From positions 1 to 45,149 of the forward strand of contig JAEYOJ010000047.1 of NCBI GenBank assembly GCA_023411815.1: 45,149 bases of DNA. The letters run 5' to 3'. The DNA comes from Pseudomonadota bacterium. GTDB taxonomy: Bacteria > Desulfobacterota > Desulfovibrionia > Desulfovibrionales > Desulfovibrionaceae. Under the pieces are notes generated by a model. The model worked only from the letters and a program-made list of their open reading frames with translations, was not told where the DNA came from and ran no database searches. Each line of letters opens with the position of its first letter. The stretch's first letter is position 1. Positions 7,104-16,000 of the stretch are shown here, piece by piece. A program made the position numbers and the translations under genes.

Positions 7104-10100
7104 CTACACCCTCTCCTCATGCTTCTTCCCAGGCTTGTCCAGGTTCTCCAGCAGCGTCTCCTCGCGCCGGACGATGAACTCGCTGGCTTTCTGGATGAGC
7201 ACGAAGAACAGCGGGACGAAGAAGATGGCCACGAAGGTGGCGGCGAGCATGCCGCCGATGACGCCCGTGCCGATGGAGTGGCGCGCGGCCGCGCCCGCGC
7301 CCGAGGAGATGGCCAGCGGCACGACGCCCAGGATGAAGGCCAGCGAGGTCATGATGATGGGCCGGAAGCGCAGGCGGGCCGCTTCCAGGGCCGCTTCCAT
7401 CACGCCCATGCCCTCGCGGTGCGCGGACACGCAGAACTCCACGATGAGGATGGCGTTCTTGGCCGACAGGCCCACCAGGGTCAGCAGGCCGATCTGGAAG
7501 TAGATGTCCTGGGACAGCCCGCGCATCCACACCGCCACCAGCGCGCCGAGCACGGAGATGGGCAGGATGCCGAGCACGGCCACGGGCAGGCTCCACTTCT
7601 CGTACTGCGCGGCCAGCACCAGGAACACGACCACGATGCCGAAGGCCAGCACGATGGGCGCCTGGTTGCCGGCCTTGATCTCCTGGTAGGACGCGCCGCT
7701 CCACTCGAAGCCGTAGCCCTGGGGCAGGGTTTCGGCCGCGAGCCTGGTGACCGTGGCCATGGCCTGGCCGCTGCTCACGCCGGGCGCGGGCGCGCCGGAG
7801 ATCTGGACGGACGGGAAGCCGTTGAAGCGCGACACGGCGTTGGCGCCCGCGCGGTAGCTCACGTCCGTCACGCCGGACAGCGGGACCATCTGGCCCTGGG
7901 TGTTGCGCACGAAGATGCGCCCGATGTCCTCGGGGCTATCGCGGAACTCGGGCTCGGCCTGCAGCTGCACGCGCCAGATGCGCCCGTACTTGTTGAAGTC
8001 GTTGACGTACAGGGCGCTCAGGTAGGCCTGCATGGCCTCGAACACGCTGGCCACGGGCACGCCCATCATCTTGGTCTTGTCGCGGTTCAGGTCCACGTAC
8101 AGCTGCGGCTGCGTGACGCGCAGCGTGCCGCGCAGGCCGGCCAGTTCGCTGTTGGCGCTGGCCGCGCCGATGAACTGGTTGCCGACATTGGCCAAATCCT
8201 CGATGCTGCCGCCGCCTCGGGACTGCAGCTCCATCTGGAAGCCCGCGCGTGTGCCCAGGCCCTGGATGGAGGGCGGGTTGAAGGCCAGGACCATGCCCTC
8301 CCCGCGTCCGGCGAAGTTCTTGAAGGCCGCGCCGGCCACGGCCTGGGCGCTGAGGCCCGGCGCTTGACGCTGCTCGAAGGGCTTGAGCCTGACGAACATG
8401 GTCGCGGCGCTGGTGCTGGTGATGCCGCCGCTCAGGAAGTCGAGGCCGCCGAGCAGCACCGTGCTCTCCACGGCCGGATGGCCGAGGAAGAACTGTTCGG
8501 CGTCCCGCGTCAGCTTGTCCGTGCGGTCCAGGGACGCTCCGTCGGGCAGCATGACGAAGGCCAGCACGAAGCCCTGGTCCTCGTCGGGCAGGAAGCCCGT
8601 GGGCACGCGCTGCTGCAGGGAAAAGGCCGCGTAGCAGAGCAGGCCGAAGATGGCCAGGGACACGGGCACGAAGCGGATGGCCTGGCGCACGCCCGTGGTG
8701 AAGCCCGAGGTCATGGCCTCGAAGGCGCTGTTGAACCAGCGGAACAGGATGAACTTCCTGCCGTGGGTCGGCCGCAGGATCAGCCGGCACAGGGCCGGGC
8801 TGAGGGTCAGCGCCACCAGGCCGGAGATGGCCACGGACACGGCGATGGTCACGGCGAACTGCTTGTAGAGCTGGCCGGTGAGGCCGCCCAGGAAGGCCAC
8901 GGGCACGAAGACCGCGGACAGCACGAGCACCACGGCGATGACCGGGCCCGTGACCTGTTCCATGGCCTTGATCGTCGCGTCTCGCGGCGACAGTCCCTCC
9001 TGTTCCATGATGCGCTCCACGTTCTCCACCACGATGATCGCGTCGTCCACCACGATGCCGATGGCCAGCACCAGGCCGAACATGGTCAGGGTGTTGATGG
9101 AGAAGCCGAGGGCGAGCATGCCGGCGAAGGTGCCGATGATGGCCACGGGCACGGCCAGCAGAGGGATGAGCGTGGCGCGCCAGGACTGCAGGAACAGGAA
9201 GACCACCACGAGCACCAGGCCCACGGCCTCCAGGAGCGTGCGCACGACCTCGGACATGGAGGCCTGGATGAAGGTGGTCGTGTCGTAGGGCATGCGGAAG
9301 GAGACGCCCGGCGGGAAGCTCGCCGAGGCCTGCTTGAGGGCGTTTTCGACCCCCTTGATGGTGTCCAGGGCGTTGGCTCCGACCTGCAGGTAGACGGGCA
9401 TGAGCGTGGTCGGCTTGCCGTTCACGCGGCCGAACAGGTCGTAGCTCTGCGCGCCCATTTCCACGCGGGCCACGTCCCTGAGGCGCAGGGTCGAGCCGTC
9501 GGGGTTGGCGCGCAGGATGATGTTCTCGTACTCCGAGACCTCCTGCAGCCGCCCGCGGGTCAGCACCGGCACGGTCAGCTCGATGGCGTCGCCCGTGGGG
9601 CGCTGGCCGATGGTGCCGGCCGGGAACACGGCGTTCTGCTCGCGGATGGCCGCGGCCACCTCGGACACTGTCAGGCCGCGCATGGTCAACAGGTCGGGGT
9701 TGACCCAGATGCGCATGGAGTAGTCCTTGGTGCCGAAGACGGACACGTCGCCCACGCCGGGCACGCGCTTGAGCATGTCCACGAGGTTGATGGTCGCGTA
9801 GTTGCTCAGGAAAATGTCGTCGTAGCGGCCGTCGGACTCCAGGGAGACCACGCCGAGCATGCTGGTGGAGGATTTGGTGACCGTGATGCCCTGGCGCACG
9901 ACTTCCGAGGGCAGGCGCGGCTCGGCGATGGACAGGCGGTTCTGCACCTCCACGGCGGCCATGTCCTGGTCCGTGCCGATCTCGAAGGTGGCCACGATCT
10001 TGATGGCGCCGTTGTTGGAGCAGAGGGAGCTGAAGTAGAGCAGGTGCTTGACGCCGCTCAGCTGCTGCTCGATGGGCGCGGCCACGGACTCGGCCGCGGT

Positions 10101-10268
10101 CTTGGCGTCCGCGCCCGGATACGACGCGTTGATCTGAATGGTCGGCGGCGTGATCTGCGGGTAGCGGTCGATGGGCAGCACGAAGATGGCCACCGATCCC
10201 GCCAGCAGGATCAGGATGGACAGCACGCAGGCGAAGACGGGGCGGTCGATGAAGAAACGTGAGAACAT
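7104..10268 (-). CDS. RND efflux pump inner-membrane transporter (HAE1/AcrB family)
   Basis: A 1,054-residue proton-driven multidrug exporter of the AcrB/MexB family, full length. It starts MFSRFFIDRPVFA, the classic RND opening, with the first membrane helix following. The periplasmic porter and docking regions come after TM1 and TM7, and the proton-relay aspartates are D408-D409 in GIVVDDAIIVVENVERI. It works as a trimer in the inner membrane with the fusion protein encoded just upstream (2-base gap) and an outer-membrane channel not seen in this window. The pair is probably one transcript, controlled by the TetR gene 0.3 kb upstream. The substrate cannot be read from sequence. Confidence 0.96.
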   Translation of the reverse strand: MFSRFFIDRPVFACVLSILILLAGSVAIFVLPIDRYPQITPPTIQINASYPGADAKTAAESVAAPIEQQLSGVKHLLYFSSLCSNNGAIKIVATFEIGTDQDMAAVEVQNRLSIAEPRLPSEVVRQGITVTKSSTSMLGVVSLESDGRYDDIFLSNYATINLVDMLKRVPGVGDVSVFGTKDYSMRIWVNPDLLTMRGLTVSEVAAAIREQNAVFPAGTIGQRPTGDAIELTVPVLTRGRLQEVSEYENIILRANPDGSTLRLRDVARVEMGAQSYDLFGRVNGKPTTLMPVYLQVGANALDTIKGVENALKQASASFPPGVSFRMPYDTTTFIQASMSEVVRTLLEAVGLVLVVVFLFLQSWRATLIPLLAVPVAIIGTFAGMLALGFSINTLTMFGLVLAIGIVVDDAIIVVENVERIMEQEGLSPRDATIKAMEQVTGPVIAVVLVLSAVFVPVAFLGGLTGQLYKQFAVTIAVSVAISGLVALTLSPALCRLILRPTHGRKFILFRWFNSAFEAMTSGFTTGVRQAIRFVPVSLAIFGLLCYAAFSLQQRVPTGFLPDEDQGFVLAFVMLPDGASLDRTDKLTRDAEQFFLGHPAVESTVLLGGLDFLSGGITSTSAATMFVRLKPFEQRQAPGLSAQAVAGAAFKNFAGRGEGMVLAFNPPSIQGLGTRAGFQMELQSRGGGSIEDLANVGNQFIGAASANSELAGLRGTLRVTQPQLYVDLNRDKTKMMGVPVASVFEAMQAYLSALYVNDFNKYGRIWRVQLQAEPEFRDSPEDIGRIFVRNTQGQMVPLSGVTDVSYRAGANAVSRFNGFPSVQISGAPAPGVSSGQAMATVTRLAAETLPQGYGFEWSGASYQEIKAGNQAPIVLAFGIVVVFLVLAAQYEKWSLPVAVLGILPISVLGALVAVWMRGLSQDIYFQIGLLTLVGLSAKNAILIVEFCVSAHREGMGVMEAALEAARLRFRPIIMTSLAFILGVVPLAISSGAGAAARHSIGTGVIGGMLAATFVAIFFVPLFFVLIQKASEFIVRREETLLENLDKPGKKHEERV

Positions 10269-10270
10269 GG

Positions 10271-11521
10271 CTACATCTCCGTGGCGGCCTGGGGCTGCCC
10301 CTTGGCGGGCGTTTCGGCCGTGACGGCCGGCTGGGGCGCGACGGGCGTGCCGGGCCTAAGCTGCATGAGACGATCCACGATGACCGTCTCGCCCGGTTCG
10401 AGCCCGGATTCGACGATCCACAGCTCGCCCTCCCAGGGGCCCAGGGTCACGCGCCGGATCTCGGCCTGCTTCTGGGCGTTGACCACATAGACCATGGAGC
10501 CGGTGGGGTTCTGGAGCACGGCCTCCTTGGGGACGAGCAGGGCGTTCAGCCGGTCGATGCCCCTGACGCGCACGTGCACGAACTGGCCCGGCTTGAGGCG
10601 CCCCTCGGGATTGGGAAAGGTGCCGCGCACGACCGAGGAGCCGGTGGCCGGGTCGATCTGCGGGTCGGTGTAGGTGATCTCGCCCTCGTGGTGATAGGGC
10701 GTGCCGTCGGCCAGTGTCAGGCGCAGGCGCATGTTTTTCGTGGCCGGCTGGGTGGTCCTGCCGCTCTCGGCCAGGCGGCGCGCCTGCAGGATGTCCTGTT
10801 CGCTCACGGTGTAGCGCACGTAGATGGGGTCGATCTTCTCCACCACGGCCAGCAGGCCGTTGCTGGAGTCGTCCACGAAGCTGCCCACCTCCTTCCTGGC
10901 CATGCCGACGAGGCCGTCGATGGGCGACTTCACGGTGGTGTAGCCCAGGTCGAGCCTGGCCTTGGTGATCCCGGCCTTGGCCAGCTCGATGTTGGCCACG
11001 GCCAGCCGCTCCTCTGTCAGCCATTCCTCGACTTCGTCCTCGGTGGCCGCGTCGCTGCGCAGCAGTTCGGTATAGCGCTTGACCTTCTGGCGGGCCCGCG
11101 CGAGCTGCGCCTCGGCGCTGCTCAGCTTGGCCTGGGCCTCTTCGAGCGTGGCCTGGAAGGAGCGCGGATCGATGCGGAAGAGCGTCTGTCCGGCCAGGAC
11201 CCGCCCGCCTTCTTCGAAATGCTTGCTCTCCAGGAAGCCGCGCACGCGCGAGCGGATCTCCACTGTCTGGAACGCCTCGGTCTGGCCCAGGAACACGGGC
11301 TGCAAGGGCACTGTCCTGGGTTCGAGCGTGACCACACGCACGGGCATGGCCGCCGCCTGCGGAGACTGGTTCTGCACGGCCTGCGGGGCATGGTCGGCCT
11401 TCTGCCAGTACAGGATGCCGCCGACCACCGCGCCGACGAGGACGATGAGCACGAAGGCGCGGCGCATGAGGCTGGCGCCCCAGCCCCGGCGGGCGCTTGA
11501 ACTTTCGTTTCTGAGGACCAT
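10271..11521 (-). CDS. RND efflux periplasmic adaptor (membrane fusion protein)
   Basis: A 416-residue HlyD/AcrA-type adaptor linking the RND pump to an outer-membrane channel. After a short cytoplasmic start comes one membrane helix (RAFVLIVLVGAVVGGILYW, about 20-38) with no lipobox cysteine, so it is anchored by the helix rather than lipid. The lipoyl half-motifs surround an alpha-helical hairpin (about 110-175), and the barrel domains follow (DGLVGMARKEVGSFV). It ends in a Pro/Ala-rich tail. I start at ATG 11521, which has AGGAGAT upstream, rather than at 11557. It is translated with the pump gene 2 bases downstream. Confidence 0.94.
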   Translation of the reverse strand: MVLRNESSSARRGWGASLMRRAFVLIVLVGAVVGGILYWQKADHAPQAVQNQSPQAAAMPVRVVTLEPRTVPLQPVFLGQTEAFQTVEIRSRVRGFLESKHFEEGGRVLAGQTLFRIDPRSFQATLEEAQAKLSSAEAQLARARQKVKRYTELLRSDAATEDEVEEWLTEERLAVANIELAKAGITKARLDLGYTTVKSPIDGLVGMARKEVGSFVDDSSNGLLAVVEKIDPIYVRYTVSEQDILQARRLAESGRTTQPATKNMRLRLTLADGTPYHHEGEITYTDPQIDPATGSSVVRGTFPNPEGRLKPGQFVHVRVRGIDRLNALLVPKEAVLQNPTGSMVYVVNAQKQAEIRRVTLGPWEGELWIVESGLEPGETVIVDRLMQLRPGTPVAPQPAVTAETPAKGQPQAATEM

Positions 11522-11654
11522 TGCGTATCTCCTGGAATTCCTGCTTGCGGAAAACATATCGGCTGCCGCCCGCGGGCGGCCGTGTCGTTCGGTCCTTTCC
11601 GAGAGAGGGCGTCGCCTGCCAGAGCGGCTCGCTCCTCTCTCGGGCTCTCACCCA

Positions 11655-11676
11655 CCAGGGGGCACCGGCCCCCTGG
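11655..11676. repeat. GC-rich hairpin repeat, CCAGGGGGC type
   Basis: A perfect 9-bp stem, CCAGGGGGC with GCCCCCTGG and loop ACCG, inside the phrase CCCACCAGG...CCTGGACCC. The same phrase with small changes recurs at 45077-45106, so this is a dispersed intergenic repeat. Confidence 0.75.
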
Positions 11677-11756
11677 ACCCGCGAATTTATTGTTCAGCGC
11701 CTCGAAGCCGCGACGGACGCATGTTCGTGGCTCGACGCCGGCCGGAAAAAGGGTTT

Positions 11757-11779
11757 CCAAAGGGGCCGCGCCCCTTTGG
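11757..11779. repeat. GC-rich hairpin repeat, CCAAAGGGGC type
   Basis: A perfect 10-bp stem (11757-11766 with 11770-11779), preceded by GGGTTT and followed by GGCCGCCGGAGGC. The CCAAAGGGG...CCCCTTTGG plus CCGGAGGC arrangement resembles intergenic hairpins I associate with Desulfovibrio genomes; that link is from memory. Confidence 0.65.
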
Positions 11780-11837
11780 CCGCCGGAGGCTCCTCCGCGC
11801 GACGGCCGCAAGTCGGGGCCGGGCCGTCAGCCCGCCT

Positions 11838-12500
11838 TCACTTTGTCTTCATCCTGGCGGACTCCGCGGGCGAGAGCAGGCCGTGCAGCAGAAGGTCCTT
11901 GATGTCCTCGGCCTGCTGCTCCAGGCTCGTGCCGCGTCCCGCGAAGTGGTTGTTGAAGATCGTGCCGTAGAGCAGGTTGCGGAGGTTATCCAGGGTCCGG
12001 TCCACGGGCACGTCCCGGAACCTGCCCGCCTGTATGAGCGACCTGAACGCGGCGCGGGCCTGTTCGCAGTTGGTTTCGCGGTACTTCAGGTAGGTCGGGT
12101 CGTCCCGGTCCTTGAACTGCGCCCGCTCCTGGATGAGCAGCTCTATGTATTCTGGGTGCGCGTCGAAATAGGCCAGAAAGGAGCGGATCGCATGGCCGAG
12201 GCGCTCGACGGGGTCCTTGGCGCCGGACGAGTGCGTGGCGGCCAGCAGCCCCTGCATGACGTAGTCCACGGAGGCCCGGAACAGATCGCCCTTGCTCTTG
12301 AAATAGTTGTATATGGTGCCTTTCGCGCATCCGGCGTCCACGGCGATGGCGCCCATGTCGGCCTTGGCGAAGCCGTCGCGCGCGAAGTGTGTGACGGCCT
12401 GGCGCAGGATGGCCTCCCGGCGCTGGCGAGCCAGCTCCGGGTCGCGCGGCCTGCCGGGCCCAACGCGTCCTTCGGTTGCTTGCGTCATGTCATCCGCCAT
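11838..12500 (-). CDS. TetR family repressor of the RND efflux operon
   Basis: A 220-residue TetR regulator. The DNA-binding part has GRPRDPELARQRREAIL and the helix-turn-helix MGAIAVDAGCAKGTIYNYFKSKGDLF (about 45-70); the rest is a helical ligand and dimer domain. It lies upstream of and on the same strand as the adaptor and pump genes, the usual place for an efflux repressor. The ATG at 12500 lacks a good ribosome site; ATG 12488, preceded by GGCGGA, may be the real start and would shorten it by four residues. A 26-bp palindrome over its promoter points to autorepression. Confidence 0.92.
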   Translation of the reverse strand: MADDMTQATEGRVGPGRPRDPELARQRREAILRQAVTHFARDGFAKADMGAIAVDAGCAKGTIYNYFKSKGDLFRASVDYVMQGLLAATHSSGAKDPVERLGHAIRSFLAYFDAHPEYIELLIQERAQFKDRDDPTYLKYRETNCEQARAAFRSLIQAGRFRDVPVDRTLDNLRNLLYGTIFNNHFAGRGTSLEQQAEDIKDLLLHGLLSPAESARMKTK

Positions 12501-12504
12501 ATTG

Positions 12505-12533
12505 ATATGTGCATTGCAAAGTAAACTTTTCAA
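12505..12533 (-). promoter_or_regulatory. Promoter of the efflux tetR gene
   Basis: Reading the minus strand, TTGAAA (complement of 12528-12533) and ACATAT (complement of 12505-12510) are 17 bases apart. The -35 box and whole spacer lie inside the 26-bp palindrome. The -10 is a weak match and is close to the start codon. Confidence 0.4.
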
Positions 12534-12536
12534 TGC
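12511..12536. promoter_or_regulatory. 26-bp TetR operator palindrome
   Basis: GCATTGCAAAGT-AA-ACTTTTCAATGC: the two 12-base arms match at 11 of 12 positions around a central AA. It lies 11 bases upstream of the tetR start codon and covers the likely -35 and spacer, ideal for autorepression. Binding by the adjacent TetR protein is inferred from position. Confidence 0.75.
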
Positions 12537-13043
12537 TGATCGTCGGCCGAATGCGTGGTTTCCGGCTGACTCACGCCGCTTCGCGGCGCATCGGCATTGC
12601 GGCCGATGTACGGATATCCGCAATTATCTGACCAGTAGGTCATGTTATCCAAAAAGGTTGCTACGTCAAGTGGTCCGGCCCTGGAGCGGCAGTCGATGAA
12701 ACCTGGCGGCTCCATCTTCCGATTAAATCTGGGATATGCGAGAGCCGCCGTCTTGGGCAACACTAATTGTCTTGCGCACTATTTTCCTTTTGAAGCATGT
12801 CCCCGGGATACGGAAGGACGGTGCGCCTTGCCGGCCGTGCCGTCAGGCTTCAGCATGGGGCGCATCCGGAGGCCGGGTTAGCGCCGCGGGACGCGGCATG
12901 AATTCCGGCAGATATTCGGCGGTGATCGCCCCGCCGCCGGAAGGCGCAAACATTGAGCGCCTTTTGCTCTTGATTTCTTCCTGCCCATGCTACTACTTAA
13001 GACAGGATTAATTCCCAATCTCGTGCCTAGGAGGCCTGGAATC
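12537..13043. other. Intergenic region between tetR and the activase fusion
   Basis: About 500 bases with no convincing gene. It contains several AT-richer patches (12640-12665, 12720-12800, 12960-13020) unlike the genes around it. No terminator with a T-run and no clear promoter pair could be fixed by eye. The only firm element at the right end is the ribosome site AGGAGG at 13029-13034 for the next gene. Confidence 0.5.
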
Positions 13044-16000
13044 GTGCTAGCGGGAATCGACGCGGGTTCGGTAAGCATCAAGGTCGCGGTGCTCGATGCA
13101 CAGGGCAGGATCGTCAAGGGCGTCTACGAACGCCACGGCGGGCACCCCCTGGAACGCGCCCTGGACATCCTGGACCGGCTGTCGGCCGAATACCCCGGCC
13201 TGCGGGCGGCCTGCACCGGCTCGGCCGGCAAAAGGCTGGCCACGCTGATCGGCTGCCCTCACTACAACGAGCTGGCGGCCTTCGCCCAGTCCTCGGCCCG
13301 GCTGCTGCCCGGCGTGCGCAGCGTGTTCGAGATGGGCGGCGAGGATTCCAAGCTCATGCTGCTGGACGAGCAGGGCAACCTCAAGGACTTCGCCCTCAAT
13401 TCGGTCTGCGCCGCGGGCACGGGCTCGTTCCTGGACCAGCAGGCCGAGCGCATGCGCCTTTCCATCGAGGAGTTCGCCTCCCTGGCCCTGAAGAGCGAGA
13501 ATCCGCCGCGCATCGCCGGCCGCTGCAGCGTGTTCGCCAAGTCGGACATGATTCATCTGCAGCAGATCGGCTCGCCGCTGGAGGACATCGTGGCCGGCCT
13601 GTGCTTCTCGGTGGCGCGCAACTTCAAGGGCGCCATCGTGCGCGGCAGGCCCATCGAGCGACCCGTGGCCTTCATGGGCGGCGTGGCCCTGAACCAGGGA
13701 GTGGTGCGTGCCTTCCGCGAGGTCTTCGGCCTGGCCGAGGACGAACTGGTCGTGCCCGGCCATCCGACGCTCATGGGCGCCATGGGCGCGGCGTTCAAGG
13801 CCCAGGCCGAGAACACGGCCAGGCCCATGGACCTGGAGGCCCTGCGCCTGGCCCTGACCGAGAACAGCTATGCCGACCCCGGCCAGCCACCGCTTCTGTC
13901 CGATGGCGACGACTTCGCGGCCCGGCATCTGGTTCCGTTCCAGGAGAAACCGTCGCCCGCCTTGGCCCCCAGGCTGTACATGGGCATCGACGTGGGCTCC
14001 ATTTCCACCAACCTGGCGCTCATGGACGAAGCGGACAACCTGGTGGCCAAGCGCTACCTGCGCACGGCATCCCGGCCCATCGAGGCCGTGCGTCAGGGGT
14101 TGGCCGAGATCGAGGCCGAGCTGCAGGAGAAGTACGGCGAGCTGCCCGAGATCGCCGGCGTGGGCACCACGGGCTCGGGCCGCTACATGATCGCGGACTT
14201 CTTCGGCGCGGACGTGGTCAAGAACGAGATCACGGCCCAGGCCAAGGCCGCCGCGCACATCGACCCGTCCGTGGACACCATCTTCGAGATCGGCGGCCAG
14301 GACTCCAAGTACATTTCGCTCAAGGACGGCGTCATCGTCGATTTCGAGATGAACAAGGCCTGCGCCGCGGGCACGGGCTCCTTTCTGGAAGAGCAGGCCG
14401 AGAAGCTGTCCATCGCCATCAAGGACGAGTTCGCCCGCCTGGCCCTGGGCTCCGAAGCTCCCTGCCGTTTGGGCGAACGCTGCACCGTGTTCATGGAGAA
14501 CTCCCTGCAGGCCAGCCTGTCGCGCGGCGCGGGCCGCGACGACCTGCTGGCCGGGCTGGCCTACTCCATCGTGGAGAACTACATCGGCCGCGTTGTGGCC
14601 GGCCGCAAGATCGGCGAGCGCATCTTTTTCCAGGGCGGCACGGCCTTCAACAAGGCCGTGGTGGCCGCCTTCGAGAAGTACCTCGGCCGGCAGGTAACCG
14701 TGCCGCCGGACCACGACGTGACCGGGGCCATAGGCATGGCTCTCATCGCGCGCGAGCACGCCCGAGGCAAGGGGCCCTCGCGCTTCGGCGGCTTCGATAT
14801 GGCCCGTCGGCCCTACGGCCTCAAGTCATTTGCTTGCAAGGGCTGCGACAACCTGTGCGAGATCAACCGGGTCAGCATCGAGGGCCGCGAGGACAAGCTC
14901 TTCTACGGCGGCCGCTGCGAGAAATGGGACATCCGGCGCAGGAAGGAGACCACGGTCCCGGACCTGTTCGCCTTCCGCCGCCAGGCCCTGACCGGCGCGC
15001 ACGAGGCCCGGCGCGAGCTGTTCGAGGCCGGGGGCAGGCCTGCCCCGCGCGGACGCCTGGGCCTGCCGCTGGTGTTCTTCCTGCACGACACGCTGCCTTA
15101 CTACTCGACCCTGCTGTGGGAGCTGGGCTTCGAGCCCGTGGTCTCGCCCGAAACCACGCCGCGCATCGTGGGCCTGGGCGTGGAGATGGTCCTGGCCGAC
15201 ACCTGTTTCCCCATCAAGGCCGCCCAGGGCCACATCCGCTGGCTCCAGGAGCGCGGCCTGGACAGAATATTCCTGCCGAGCTTCGTCAACCTGGGCCGGC
15301 CCGGCGATGCCTGGACCAACTCCCAGGGCTGCCCGCTGACCCAGTCCTTTCCCTATCAGGTGCGCGCGGCCTTCCCGGAGCTGACCGTCATCGCCCCGGA
15401 CGTGAGCCTGTCCTGGGGCGAGCGGCACCATTTCGAGCGGCTGCGCAAGGCCCTGGCGCCCTTGGGCGTGCGCGGCGGCGAGCTGCGCAAGGCCATGGCC
15501 CGCGCCCAGCAGGCCCAGGAGCGCTTCCGCGCGGCCATCCAGACCAAGGGCCGCGAGTTCCTGGACACGCTCGAAGGCCGGGCCCTGGTCGTCATGGGCC
15601 GGCCCTACAACGCCTTCGACATGGGCATGAACCTGGAGATACCGCGCAAGCTGGCCAGCCTGGACGAGCCGTGCATCCCCATGGACTTCCTGCCCTGCGA
15701 GGAGCTGACCGCAGAGGTCGCGGCCGACTGGCCGCACATGTACTGGCGCTCGGGCCAGCGCATCCTGCGCGCCGCGCGCTACGTGCGCAACCACCCGCAC
15801 CTCTTCCCGCTGTTCATCGGCAACTTCTCCTGCGGCCCGGACTCCTTCATCCTCAAGTACTTCGAGGAGGAGCTGCGCGGCCATCCGGCCCTGCACATCG
15901 AGATCGACGAGCACTCGGCCGACGCGGGCGTCATCACCCGCCTGGAGGCTTTCCTGGACAGCCTGACGGCCATGGGCCACGCCAAGCCCGGACCCGTGGA

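Larger units (their letters stand above)
11522..11837. other. Gap between tetR and efflux operon, filled with hairpin repeats
   Basis: No gene is seen in these 316 bases. They hold at least two strong hairpins (separate entries) and a looser GAGAGAGGGCG...CTCTCTC inverted pair near 11600-11645. The hairpins lack T-runs on the minus strand. They could attenuate or stabilise a transcript running from tetR into the pump genes. Confidence 0.6.

Noticed and set aside
7089..10262. A 1,057-codon open frame on the plus strand opposite the RND pump gene
   Set aside because: It is antisense to a clear RND gene, is rich in His, Gly, Gln, Glu and Ala as expected of GC-rich shadow frames, and shows no family motif.
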